Numbered from the stretch's first letter, positions 24,625-32,617 are shown. The stretch: DNA of 64,000 nucleotides from Lentibacillus populi (GCA_014642895.1 BMJD01000001.1:1-64000), one strand, 5' to 3'. Notes: generated from the letters alone by a model not told the origin. Numbers and translations: made by a program.

Positions 24625-25613
24625 ATCATCATTCCTCTTTGAATTGACTGAAAATAATTACTTGGTATACCTAATTCTATTAAGATATTTTCGTATTGAA
24701 TAGGATTAGTTTTTTGATAATCATCAAGATTAACGCGTATTTTAACAATAAACTCAAGCATATAAGAATAATCTTTTTTCAAGAAAAACATAGCCGCTAT
24801 AATAAGCGAAGCAAAGTCATTTTTTCCATTGCCTTGGATATATTTCTCTTTAGAAATACCGAATATATTTGCATGATGTTCAGTATACGGCAACTCTATA
24901 CGGCATCTATAATTATACATCCTACCTCCATGAGCAGCCCAATTCCTAAACTTGTTGAAAATTTTAATGCTAACAAAAAATAATTCTTTCGTTTTTTCAT
25001 CAGCAGTTGTTCCTAATATATTTGATATTACTTCTTCCTTAACTTCTTTTGACGACAACTTATACAACATAACTAATTCGCCGAATGTCAAATCCTTAAC
25101 TAAAATCCAAGGAGGTATATTGTTATATTTTTTCTTATAATAAATTAACGGTTGTATTTTCGGCTTATTGATTTTATTGCGCAACGCATCGAACAAGTTT
25201 TCTCTTTCATAATTACCATTATGCGATTGAGTGTTTCCAAGTTTATAATTATCCTTATTTAAATAGTCTTCTTCTTTTTCACCATACACCTTAGCTAAGC
25301 TGTACGACATACTAGAATAAAATCTACATTCAATATCTAAAGTGACTTCTAAAGTTGCGTTTCTTAGTTGTCTATCTAATTCATAAAGGTCGATAATATC
25401 ATTCAGTTTCGTACCTTGGATATATTTGTCATCGTGCCATTTTTCTTCTTTTGGCAATAGGAACATATCCTTATATCCATTAATCAAGTCATAATAAGTT
25501 GTTTTAACTAATTGTTGTCTAGCTTTATCATGGTCGGTAATTTCCAATCCTCTTGCAATTAATTTTTCTATCTGTTCATCTAAATCGATGAACGGCTTTT
25601 CTAAGACCTCCAT
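24609..25613 (-). CDS. abiF: AbiF/AbiD-type abortive infection protein (Abi_2, HEPN)
   Basis: 334 residues on the minus strand, with GAGGGGG before the ATG. The N-terminal FIDLDEQIEKLIARGLEI and TTYYDLINGYKDMFL segments are typical of Abi_2 (AbiD/AbiF) proteins. Near residue 220 is FNKFRNWAAHGGRMYNYR, containing RNWAAH, an R-X4-H HEPN ribonuclease motif. Abi_2 proteins stop phage growth by toxic RNA cleavage, and AbiF genes are known to be accompanied by a short conserved RNA. Here such an RNA with its own promoter and terminator precedes the gene (25664-25730). It is prophage cargo, so probably defends the lysogen against other phages. Confidence 0.85.
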   Translation of the reverse strand: MEVLEKPFIDLDEQIEKLIARGLEITDHDKARQQLVKTTYYDLINGYKDMFLLPKEEKWHDDKYIQGTKLNDIIDLYELDRQLRNATLEVTLDIECRFYSSMSYSLAKVYGEKEEDYLNKDNYKLGNTQSHNGNYERENLFDALRNKINKPKIQPLIYYKKKYNNIPPWILVKDLTFGELVMLYKLSSKEVKEEVISNILGTTADEKTKELFFVSIKIFNKFRNWAAHGGRMYNYRCRIELPYTEHHANIFGISKEKYIQGNGKNDFASLIIAAMFFLKKDYSYMLEFIVKIRVNLDDYQKTNPIQYENILIELGIPSNYFQSIQRGMMISPLT

Positions 25614-25663
25614 TTTCCCCCTCTTTTCGACTTTTTATTTTTATTTTAATCGAAAATTGGGCA

Positions 25664-25730
25664 GAAAAAAACCTCTATTTGCAAATAGAGGTTTTTTTTC
25701 TAGCCGACGATGGCCGTTTAATTTATTATA
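25664..25730 (-). ncRNA. Candidate abiF-associated small RNA
   Basis: Reading leftward from the promoter at 25762-25734, about 65 bases are transcribed before a strong terminator: a perfect ACCTCTATTTG/CAAATAGAGGT palindrome (25671-25692) with T-rich flanks on both strands. The body contains GGCCATCGTCGGCT, able to form a small hairpin. The layout (promoter, short structured RNA ending in a hairpin, then abiF) fits the described abiF RNA motif. The terminator lies between the RNA and abiF, so readthrough would set abiF expression. Confidence 0.65.
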
Positions 25731-25733
25731 CTC

Positions 25734-25762
25734 ATAATAACTACTTTTTATGCTCAAGTCAA
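25734..25762 (-). promoter_or_regulatory. Sigma-A promoter of the abiF RNA
   Basis: On the minus strand TTGACT (25762-25757), 17 bases, TATTAT (25739-25734). A TATAAT at 25730-25725 may serve as an alternative -10. No other promoter is visible between it and abiF. Confidence 0.65.
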
Positions 25763-25857
25763 CAAGAAAATATACTTTTATATAAAAAATACACAAATTC
25801 GTACAAAGGTTAAGATATATTTTTCCAACATTTCACCGTATACACGTTCGTATTTTA

Positions 25858-25881
25858 TGATATAATAAGAACAAACGTTTC
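25858..25881 (+). promoter_or_regulatory. Extended -10 promoter overlapped by a LexA (SOS) box
   Basis: TGATATAAT (25858-25866) is an extended -10. Two bases later AGAACAAACGTTTC (25868-25881) matches the Bacillus LexA/DinR consensus CGAACRNRYGTTYC at 13 of 14 positions. LexA bound there would block the promoter, so the WYL/YolD operon downstream should be induced by DNA damage. Confidence 0.8.
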
Positions 25882-25900
25882 TTAATTGGAGGTTTTACAT

Positions 25901-26092
25901 GTGAGTATTAAACCTGGCAGTAACCTAGAAATGATTTACCTGGATAGCAACAACAAGATCACCCAGCGCACAATTAAAGTGTTACAGACAAACAGCGATA
26001 CAATCCTTGCTTATTGTTATAGTAAGAGGCAAGTCCGGTCTTTTAAAGTCAATAACATATTATCCTTTTTACCAAAACGAATGGGGGCATAA
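25901..26092 (+). CDS. Minimal WYL-like protein (63 aa)
   Basis: GTG 25901 is chosen because GGAGG at 25888-25892 gives eight-base spacing; the upstream TTG overlaps that site. The product contains LEMIYLDSNNKITQRTIKV and LAYCYSKRQVRSFKVNNI, the conserved pattern of WYL domains (xTQRxI, AYC, R-x-F). WYL domains bind nucleic acid or nucleotide ligands. Short stand-alone WYL proteins occur near yolD/uvrX genes, as here. First gene of the SOS-controlled operon. Confidence 0.65.
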   Translation: MSIKPGSNLEMIYLDSNNKITQRTIKVLQTNSDTILAYCYSKRQVRSFKVNNILSFLPKRMGA

Positions 26093-26095
26093 GGA

Positions 26096-26407
26096 ATGGT
26101 TAATGATCGCGGTACAATCAAATGGACGTCTATTATGATGCCAGAGCATATCAAGCTTTTAAATGATATGTGGGAGGAACTTGAACGAAAAGAAAAACCG
26201 ATCCTGGATGATCAGCAAAAGCTAGAAATCGGGTATAAGCTGCAATGCGCCATTAAAGATGATCTGACGGTTGAAGTAAAATATTTTAATGACGGTGATT
26301 ATCTAACCGCAAAGGAAAAATTGCATATGATTGACAGGCAAAATATTAGGCTGTGTGACGGCCGAGAAATACCATTCGATGATGTTCTGGATGTTTATAT
26401 TGATTAA
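26096..26407 (+). CDS. YolD-like protein 1
   Basis: 103 residues, ATG 26096 with GGGGGC nine bases upstream inside the previous gene's end. It begins MVNDRGTIKWTSIMMPEH, typical for YolD family proteins (DRGxIKW), and ends IRLCDGREIPFDDVLDVYID, the family's IxLxxxxIxxDDIxxI end. YolD proteins are usually encoded beside the Y-family polymerase UvrX in LexA-controlled operons; no uvrX is in this window. Confidence 0.8.
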   Translation: MVNDRGTIKWTSIMMPEHIKLLNDMWEELERKEKPILDDQQKLEIGYKLQCAIKDDLTVEVKYFNDGDYLTAKEKLHMIDRQNIRLCDGREIPFDDVLDVYID

Positions 26408-26423
26408 GGGGGGGAATATTAAA

Positions 26424-26696
26424 ATGACAGCTATACCAAAGCCGGCTAAGAGCAAGAAACAATCCACGCAGGCACCGAAATTAACAGAATTTGAACAAAT
26501 GGAAATAGCGGAAAAGCTATCGGATGCATTGGAGTTTGAAACAGAGATCACGATCACTATATATAATAGGAAGAAATACGAAAAATTGACAGGAATTATT
26601 CGCAAAGTGGATCCGCAAACGAAAATGATTACGTTTGATACAGGAGGATTTGAACATCAGAAAATTAGCGCGAATATAATAGTAGGTGTAGAGTAA
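26424..26696 (+). CDS. YolD-like protein 2 (C-terminal type)
   Basis: ATG 26424 ([12 protein letters not shown]) follows AAGGGGGGG. The 90-residue product has a basic N-terminus and then [39 protein letters not shown], which copies the second half of YolD family proteins (helix, two strands, hydrophobic GxIxxID). The DRGxIKW start is missing. It is the last prophage gene before the attachment site and ends in a terminator. Confidence 0.65.
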   Translation: MTAIPKPAKSKKQSTQAPKLTEFEQMEIAEKLSDALEFETEITITIYNRKKYEKLTGIIRKVDPQTKMITFDTGGFEHQKISANIIVGVE

Positions 26697-26719
26697 GCCC
26701 CTCGTAGCGAGGGGCTTTA
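26695..26719. terminator. Terminator at the prophage right end
   Basis: AAGCCCCTCG and CGAGGGGCTT form a 10-bp stem with a short loop and TTTA; the TAA stop of YolD-like protein 2 is inside the 5' part. It shields the SOS operon from the host gene across the junction. Confidence 0.85.
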
Positions 26720-26737
26720 TTCATGCCCAACATATAG

Positions 26738-26751
26738 ACAGGAGATCCTGT
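26738..26751. other. Prophage attachment core inside ytfP
   Basis: ACAGGA-GA-TCCTGT is a perfect inverted repeat with an asymmetric two-base centre (GA at 26744-26745). Left of it is phage sequence; right of it, read on the minus strand, is ytfP up to codons [10 protein letters not shown]. Large serine recombinases cut at such two-base centres between imperfect arms. The other junction and integrase are outside the window, so the exact exchange point is inferred. Confidence 0.7.
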
Positions 26752-27258
26752 GTGAGGTACAGCTTTTCCTCCTGCTGCGATAACGACTGATTTTGTGGTG
26801 ATTTTCTCGTGATCCGATAGGATAATGGTATGGTCTTTATCAGAATAATCGATCGCGTTTACGGTTGTATTCATACGAATTTCAACATGAAGGTCATGTA
26901 ATTTATTAATTAATGCATTAACCACAGTCTTCGCCGAATTCGAGGCAGGAAACATTCGTCCGTGATCTTCCTCTTTTAATTTTACCCCCATATTTTCAAA
27001 AAAAATGATGATATCATAGTTGTTAAAAATGGAAAAAGCACTATATAAAAACTTGCCATTTCCAGGTATATGCCTGATGACTTCATCTTGCGGCAGCCGG
27101 TTTGTGACATTGCAGCGACCACCACCAGAAATGGCGAGCTTTTTCCCTAATTTATTACCTTTTTCGATTAACATGGTTTTGGCACCATGCTCAGCCGCAG
27201 CGATCGAAGCCATTATTCCCGAAGGTCCTCCGCCAATTACAATTACATCATACATCAA
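26743..27258 (-). pseudogene. ytfP: ytfP (HI0933-like FAD flavoprotein), cut by the prophage
   Basis: The minus-strand frame starts [20 protein letters not shown] with a GxGxxG FAD-binding motif and continues normally through [16 protein letters not shown] and [12 protein letters not shown], about 172 residues. The family is about 420 residues long. After GS the frame runs into about 25 phage-coded residues and stops at 26665. The rest of ytfP should be at the left end of the prophage; excision would restore it. YtfP belongs to NAD(P)/FAD-dependent oxidoreductases of unclear substrate. GGAAAGGA precedes the start. Confidence 0.85.
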
Positions 27259-27439
27259 CGATTCTCATTCCTTTCCGCAACTAGCTTATCATTTTTTTAT
27301 TGGAATGCCTATTTTTAATCTAACGGCATGATTAGCGGGGAGATTAACGTATTATTATAAATAGAAACGTTGCCCTACTTTTGGTTATCTGTGATAAAAT
27401 AACGTAGGAAAGTAATTATGAGAAGACGCAGGTGAAATA

Positions 27440-29059
27440 ATGTCGAATAATATCGTCAGAGGCACCATGTTACTTACGGGTGCAACATTTTTATCGAAAA
27501 TTTTAGGAATGGTTTATGTTATTCCGTTTAATGAGCTTGTTGGGGAAACAGGGGGAACGTTATTTTCCTATGCTTACACACCATACAATATTTTAATTAG
27601 TATTTCGACAATAGGTGTACCTTTGGCTGTTTCAAAATTTGTATCCAAATACAATTCATTAGGTGATTATAATACAGGAATGCGTATGTTCCAAGCTGGT
27701 ATTACATTAATGGTAGCGACAGGAATCCTGGCTTTTTTGGCTTTGTTTTTTAGTGCCGAGTTATTGGCTAAATATATGATTACAAGTGATGATGCAAAAA
27801 CGATATCTGTTGCAGATGTAACGTTAGTAATCCGAATGGTTAGTTTTGCGTTACTCATTATCCCGGCAATGAGTATTGTCCGTGGCTTCTTTCAAGGCTA
27901 TCAATCAATGGGGCCAACCGCTATTTCGCAGGTCGTTGAGCAAATTGTTCGCATTCTTTTCATACTTGGTGCCGCATTTATCATGCTAAAAGTGTTTGGC
28001 GGAACAATTACTGCAGCTGTTGGTCTTGCAACATTTTCAGCATTTGTCGGTGCCTTGGCTTCTTGTGTTGTTTTGTGGGTATATTGGAGAAGACGAAAGC
28101 CGAATATTGAGAAGCAACTACAGCAGCAGCGTTATTCACACGATATCCCAGCAAAGGATTTGTTTATTGAATTATTCCGTTATGCGGGACCGTTTGTACT
28201 TGTCGGTCTGGCTACTCCTTTGTATCAATTAGTTGATCAATTCACTTTCGAACGGGCGATGACTGCGATTGGTCAAAGAGATTGGGCAATACCGTATTCG
28301 GCGATTAATTTTTACGGTCATAAACTAATCATCATTCCGGTTACAATAGCGACAGGACTATCATTAGCTATTTTACCCGCTTTAACCAAAACTTTTACAC
28401 AGAAAAATCGCTCATTATTGTATCAGCAAATCAACCAGGCATTGCAAATTGTACTTGTACTTGTCATCCCGGCTGCGGTGGGGCTTTTAATGTTATCAAA
28501 TGTAGCTTATGGTTCCCTGTTTGGGTTAAAACATATTGATATTACAGGACCATTGTTAGGATGGTATGCACCTGTTTCGTTACTGTTTGCATTATTTACA
28601 GTATCATCATCCATTTTACAAGGGATAAACCAGCAGCGCTTTGCTGTTATTAGTTTGTCAGCAGGCTTGTTATTAAAAATACTTTTCAATATCCAATTGA
28701 TTCATACATTTGGAGCTAAGGGTGCTATTTTTGGTACAGGGCTTGCAGTAGGAACTGCTGTAGTACTTAACATGTGGCGTATTTGTGTATCCATTCAGTT
28801 TCCACTAAAACAGCTCGTTAAACGAACCATGTTAATTGGTATCTTCACGATCATCATGGTTCTTGTCATCGTATTGACCAAGTTTATTTTCGGGATGTTT
28901 ATTCCATACACGGAAGAAAGATGGGCTGCAATTCTGATGCTCATGATTGGAGTAACCTTCGGCGGCGGTGTCTACTTATTGTTTGGCTATTACTCCACAT
29001 TGCTTGAACGAATCTTAGGTGATCGAATTCGGATTTTAGACCGGATTTTCCGAAGATAG
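27440..29059 (+). CDS. ytgP: Lipid II flippase MurJ (YtgP)
   Basis: 539 residues, ATG 27440 (MSNNIVRGTMLLTGATFLS). The MATE/MOP-like fold with about 14 membrane segments, and segments such as GMVYVIPFNELVGETGGTLFSYAYTPYN (read in two halves) and YQLVDQFTFERAMTA, match YtgP, the B. subtilis MurJ. It flips lipid II outward for peptidoglycan synthesis. Divergent from ytfP as in B. subtilis. A second flippase, Amj, is at 60782. Confidence 0.9.
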   Translation: MSNNIVRGTMLLTGATFLSKILGMVYVIPFNELVGETGGTLFSYAYTPYNILISISTIGVPLAVSKFVSKYNSLGDYNTGMRMFQAGITLMVATGILAFLALFFSAELLAKYMITSDDAKTISVADVTLVIRMVSFALLIIPAMSIVRGFFQGYQSMGPTAISQVVEQIVRILFILGAAFIMLKVFGGTITAAVGLATFSAFVGALASCVVLWVYWRRRKPNIEKQLQQQRYSHDIPAKDLFIELFRYAGPFVLVGLATPLYQLVDQFTFERAMTAIGQRDWAIPYSAINFYGHKLIIIPVTIATGLSLAILPALTKTFTQKNRSLLYQQINQALQIVLVLVIPAAVGLLMLSNVAYGSLFGLKHIDITGPLLGWYAPVSLLFALFTVSSSILQGINQQRFAVISLSAGLLLKILFNIQLIHTFGAKGAIFGTGLAVGTAVVLNMWRICVSIQFPLKQLVKRTMLIGIFTIIMVLVIVLTKFIFGMFIPYTEERWAAILMLMIGVTFGGGVYLLFGYYSTLLERILGDRIRILDRIFRR

Positions 29060-29173
29060 GCTGATGCTTATGGTGAATTACAGCTTGATGATACGTTGGT
29101 TTTGAGAGAATATCGCCAGCCAGCGAAGACGAACCTACGTATTGCAGAGCTGTCAAAAAAAGGGCTGACATGA
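29060..29173 (+). pseudogene. C-terminal remnant of an RsuA-like pseudouridine synthase
   Basis: Directly after the ytgP stop and in the same frame, 37 codons read DAYGELQLDDTLVLREYR and then a short basic end with TGA 29171-29173. The GELQLDxxLxxxEYR pattern is the C-terminal signature of RsuA/RluB-type 16S or 23S pseudouridine synthases, and in B. subtilis ytzG, of that family, lies next to ytgP. There is no start and no catalytic part, so this is a deletion remnant. A dispersed repeat copy begins 28 bases further on. Confidence 0.55.
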
Positions 29174-29190
29174 AGCTGTCAGCCATGGTT
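29163..29190 (+). terminator. Rho-independent terminator of ytgP
   Basis: GGCTGACA (29163-29170) and TGTCAGCC (29177-29184) form a perfect eight-bp stem with a six-base loop, followed by ATGGTTTTT. Confidence 0.75.
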
Positions 29191-29200
29191 TTTCATTATA

Positions 29201-29424
29201 GAGGATGTTCAAAAAGTCACCAAATGATAAGCTGCGAATCGAGTCGCCCACTTCTTTTCCGCTCCTCATGTACTAACTTCCATAGGGGATCTTCTGCTAA
29301 AATCACCCACGACAATCGCCAACAGCAGAAGTCAGCACTTCCTGTGCAAGCCCGGTGCCGGGAGCTACGCCGCCTCGACCTTCAAGACCCAATTCGGCGA
29401 CTTTTTGAACACGTACTTATATGT
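29201..29424. repeat. Dispersed repeat with terminal inverted repeats, copy 1
   Basis: About 224 bases from GAGGATG to GAACACGTACTTATA. TTCAAAAAGTC (29208-29218) and GACTTTTTGAA (29399-29409) are exact inverted ends. The inside contains further GC-rich inverted parts (GCCCGGTGCCGGG) and no real gene. A shorter copy is at 44645 and an internally deleted one at 31723. It may be a MITE-like or extragenic palindromic element; no transposase is nearby. Confidence 0.65.
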
Positions 29425-29428
29425 TGTT

Positions 29429-29647
29429 TCAAGAAATTTTTACTTTTTTGTTCGTGATTTTCCATTTGCCGCGAATCGGGCTGTTTACGAGACCATTGTA
29501 AACAAGTACATGCAAGTCCCGCTGCATTGTCCGGTCTGTCGTTCCAAATTCTTCGGCCAACTCAGTCGTCGTTACTGTGCCATTCTCTCTAATGTAAAGG
29601 TAGACAGCTTTGACCCTGGTCAGCATTCTAGATGTTGGTTGATTCAA
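29429..29647 (-). CDS. ytzE: DeoR-type HTH regulator YtzE
   Basis: On the minus strand the TTG at 29647 has AAGGAGTGG six bases upstream and gives a 72-residue protein, the length of B. subtilis YtzE. An ATG at 29671 lies before that site. The protein is one winged helix-turn-helix: MLTRVKAVYLYIRENG, TTTELAEEFGTTDRTMQRDL, and a basic end KWKITNKKVKIS. It lacks any effector domain. DNA target unknown. Converges on ytgP, with the dispersed repeat between. Confidence 0.8.
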   Translation of the reverse strand: MNQPTSRMLTRVKAVYLYIRENGTVTTTELAEEFGTTDRTMQRDLHVLVYNGLVNSPIRGKWKITNKKVKIS

Positions 29648-29819
29648 AAAACCACTCCTTAATGTAATCATTAAACCTGTGGTGCTAGTGAACCTTAGAC
29701 GTCACTATTATTTTACACCTATTTTCTTCAGGATTAAAGAGAAAATATTCAACATAATAGAAATAAACGCTTCATATTTCCCGCTTTTGGTTCGATTAAA
29801 AAGAAGAGAGGATATCAAA

Positions 29820-30404
29820 ATGAATTCATTTCCGCATTATTTTATCGGTATACCGGTATCACAGCCGTTGCAAAATGCGCTATCCAGCTGGCAGGACGAC
29901 TTAAAAAATCGGCTGCCATATAAACAATGGCCCAATAAGCATGATTTGCACATTACGTTAAAATTTTTAGGTCCTGTCGATGAAAGGAATATTCAGTCGA
30001 TCAAAGAAATAGTAAAAAAACTGGAAGATTTCGAGGAGATTTTACTGGAAGTTGGCGGAATCGGTACGTTTGGTAATCCCAAACGCCCGCGTGTTCTTTG
30101 GGCGGGGGTAAAGAAAAACAGTGAATTAGCATCGTTACAAGCGAAAACGGAAACCTATATGGCAGCATGTGGCTTTCAGAAGGAACAGCGGGATTACCAT
30201 CCGCATATTACCCTGGCAAAAAAGTGGGATGGTTCAGCCGATAAAGGAATCATCGCAAATGTTAAGGAAAAGTATCAAGCTAAAAAATACCAATTAATTG
30301 CTGGAGAAGTTGTGTTATATCAAATTTTTCCCAAGCAAACGCCAAAATATAAGGTTATTTCCAGTTATGGATTAAGGGGTGGAGCAGATGGCGCAGCTGA
30401 TTAA
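29820..30404 (+). CDS. thpR: RNA 2',3'-cyclic phosphodiesterase ThpR (YtlP)
   Basis: ATG 29820 (MNSFPHYFIGIPVS) follows AGAGAGGAT; the frame extends upstream without a ribosome site. The 194-residue product has the two HxT motifs of the 2H phosphoesterase superfamily: LHITLKFLG near residue 43 and PHITLAKKW near residue 128. Hydrolyses 2',3'-cyclic phosphate ends of RNA. Overlaps ytlQ by 17 bases, so the two are translationally coupled. Confidence 0.9.
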   Translation: MNSFPHYFIGIPVSQPLQNALSSWQDDLKNRLPYKQWPNKHDLHITLKFLGPVDERNIQSIKEIVKKLEDFEEILLEVGGIGTFGNPKRPRVLWAGVKKNSELASLQAKTETYMAACGFQKEQRDYHPHITLAKKWDGSADKGIIANVKEKYQAKKYQLIAGEVVLYQIFPKQTPKYKVISSYGLRGGADGAAD

Positions 30405-31305
30405 GCTAAACGATTATATTTCTCGCTATGAATGGAATATGTATCGTTATCCAAGTCAGTTTACACGTTTAAAACAGGAAAATTGGAAAAAGCTGCATAC
30501 GTTATGGGAGACGCAACAAAATAGTTTGCTGAGTATTGAGCAGGATAGGGAATTAGCAAAGTCTACCTTTTCAAAATGGAAAGCAATCTTAAAGCGGGAG
30601 CCGGTTGCAGAAGAGCCGGGAGAAACGGAGTTACCGAAGACGGAGCAGGAACTAAAGCAATATTTTCTGGATAAGCTCCTTCCGCTTCAATTGAAATGGG
30701 CCTCGTCAACCGTCACTGATTTATCGTTTATGGACCAAAGCTTCGGAGATGACGAAACGCTAAAATATTTTTTGCAGCGATTTCCAGACACGTATTTAGT
30801 CATGTACCATCCGATATTTACGATTAAAAAAGCACCAGTTGAGGGAGAAATCATATTTATTAGTCCGATCGGTATCGAGGTTATTTATGTACTGGAGGAA
30901 GATGATGCGACCAGAATTTATGCTTTGGAGGAACGGATGTGGATGGGTGAGTCTAATCGTAAACAGCGAAAAATAGTAAGTCCGCTGTTTGCTTTAAAAC
31001 GTACGGAGCAAATTATTAAAAGTATATTAAAGAAGCAGGATATTGATTTTCCTGTGAAAAAGGTTGTCCTCTCCCGAACGAATCGGATAATCGCAGAATC
31101 AAAACCTTATCATACAAACATAATCGGTAAAAGGGAATATAATCAATGGTTTACGGAAAAGCGGAATTTGGTATCGCCGCTTAAAAACCGCCAATTAAAA
31201 GCTGCCGAAGCATTGCTCGCTTACTGTCAATCCGTCTCGGTTAAACGTCCGGAATGGGAAGAAGAGGAATCACCTGTATTTTCAATGGATAATGAGGGGT
31301 TGTAA
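30388..31305 (+). CDS. ytlQ: YtlQ-like conserved protein of unknown function
   Basis: ATG 30388 (MAQLIKLNDYISRYEWN) is chosen for the AAGGGGTGGAG just upstream. 305 residues, soluble, with a helical N-terminal third and a mixed alpha/beta middle (YLVMYHPIFTIKKAPVEGEI, FISPIGIEVIYVLEEDD) resembling nuclease-related domains. Identification rests on size, sequence character and the ytlP-ytlQ-ytlR order of B. subtilis. One base before the ytlR remnant. Confidence 0.7.
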   Translation: MAQLIKLNDYISRYEWNMYRYPSQFTRLKQENWKKLHTLWETQQNSLLSIEQDRELAKSTFSKWKAILKREPVAEEPGETELPKTEQELKQYFLDKLLPLQLKWASSTVTDLSFMDQSFGDDETLKYFLQRFPDTYLVMYHPIFTIKKAPVEGEIIFISPIGIEVIYVLEEDDATRIYALEERMWMGESNRKQRKIVSPLFALKRTEQIIKSILKKQDIDFPVKKVVLSRTNRIIAESKPYHTNIIGKREYNQWFTEKRNLVSPLKNRQLKAAEALLAYCQSVSVKRPEWEEEESPVFSMDNEGL

Positions 31306-31617
31306 ATGTATCGATTTATTGTAAATCCGATTGCAGGAAGTGGCAGAGCGAAACGGATTCTTCTCCTGATTCATTCAATTTCAAAGTGGAAAGTGTTGGC
31401 ACTTTTTCTGACAGTATTTACTGGAAAACATGTGAATTTTAAGGAAGTTGCTGTACTAAATGCGAATCAATTAAAGATGGTTGCCGATTCAGAAGTCGCC
31501 TATCAGGTTGATGGACAAACAAGCCGTTGCCTGACATGTACGGTTTCCAAGCAAGTACAGCCGATAAGCATAAAAGGAGTAAAGCAACTAGATAAATTCG
31601 AACAAGCAAATTTGTGA
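31306..31617 (+). pseudogene. ytlR: ytlR (diacylglycerol kinase family), internally deleted remnant
   Basis: The frame begins MYRFIVNPIAGSGRAKR, the nucleotide-binding start of lipid kinases of the DagK/YtlR family. After a short unrelated-looking joint (LLIHSISKWKVLALFLTVFTG) it continues with VNFKEVAVLNANQLKMV and AYQVDGQTSRCLT, the C-terminal end of such proteins. The family is about 300 residues; here 103 remain, so about 200 including the GGDGT catalytic part are gone in frame. A deleted repeat copy lies about 105 bases downstream. Confidence 0.75.
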
Positions 31618-31722
31618 AACTTTTAAAAACAGATTAAATTATCGATTAGCTGTTTAATATTTGTAATTTCTCCAATGTCGTTATAAAATACATAATTGGA
31701 CTATAAAAATTTTACGTATAGA

Positions 31723-31770
31723 AGAGGATGTTCGACAAGTCAGAGTATCCCAGTGAACACGTACTTTTAA
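31723..31770. repeat. Dispersed repeat, internally deleted copy
   Basis: GAGGATGTTCGACAAGTC is joined almost directly to GTGAACACGTACTTTTA, the two ends of the element seen complete at 29201-29424. It sits between the ytlR remnant and ytmP. Confidence 0.55.
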
Positions 31771-31789
31771 TCATAGATTTGAGGAATGA

Positions 31790-32617
31790 ATGGTGAATTG
31801 GCTAGAAGCTGTATTAGGAAAAGATTGGAATATTGCACCTGCAGGCGGGTTGACTGGTGATGCATACATCGCCGAGAATCAAAACAGACGACTATTCCTT
31901 AAACGAAACTCATCTCCATTTCTGGCAGTACTATCGGCTGAAGGGATTGTTCCAAAGCTCGTTTGGACAAGGCGGATGGAAAACGGTGATGTTATCACAG
32001 CACAGGAATGGATTGAAGGCAGAGAGCTGAAACCGGAAGAAATGCAGCATCCACGTGTAGCTGAATTGTTACGCAAGATTCACCATTCTTCTGAATTGCT
32101 TCATATGTTAATGCGGTTAGGAAAAAAGCCAGTAACACCTGATGAACGTTTGGCACACTTAAAAAGGCAACTATATGACAGTAGCCTCGTTCAAAAATAT
32201 ACCGAAGTGCAGGATGCTTTACACTATTTACAGCGATTATTACCAGCTACGAGGGAGCAAAAACAAGTTGTCTGTCATTGCGATCTTAACCATAACAATC
32301 TGCTGCTGACCAAAGCAGGAGAACTTTATTTAATTGACTGGGATAATGCTACGATAGCTGATCCCGTTATGGACTTTGGTTTGCTGCTTAAATGGTATAT
32401 CCCAATTGAGGATTGGAACAAGTGGCTTGAAAAATATGGTGTTATTCGTGATCAGCAGCTGATTGAACGGATGTACTGGTATTTAATTTCCGATGCATTA
32501 AGTTTTTTGCTTTGGCATCATGAGCGGAACGAAACAAGGAAGGTACAGGAACGGCTAAATGATTTACGTGACTTGAATAAACATGTAAATGAAGCTATTC
32601 TAAATGAACATTATTGA
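31790..32617 (+). CDS. ytmP: YtmP, choline kinase/aminoglycoside phosphotransferase-like
   Basis: 275 residues, ATG 31790 after GAGGA. Kinase-like features: LFLKRNSSPFLAVLSAEGI (ATP-site lysine region), catalytic HCDLNHNNLL near residue 165 and YLIDWDNATIADPVMDFG with the metal-binding D. This is the APH/choline kinase fold. In B. subtilis ytmP is next to trmB, as here. Substrate unknown. The 3' end overlaps the convergent ytzH by 23 bases. Confidence 0.85.
   Translation: MVNWLEAVLGKDWNIAPAGGLTGDAYIAENQNRRLFLKRNSSPFLAVLSAEGIVPKLVWTRRMENGDVITAQEWIEGRELKPEEMQHPRVAELLRKIHHSSELLHMLMRLGKKPVTPDERLAHLKRQLYDSSLVQKYTEVQDALHYLQRLLPATREQKQVVCHCDLNHNNLLLTKAGELYLIDWDNATIADPVMDFGLLLKWYIPIEDWNKWLEKYGVIRDQQLIERMYWYLISDALSFLLWHHERNETRKVQERLNDLRDLNKHVNEAILNEHY

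Noticed and set aside
1..26750. Search for integrase, repressor and replication genes
   Set aside because: None is present; the window begins at the end of the early region, so these must lie to the left.
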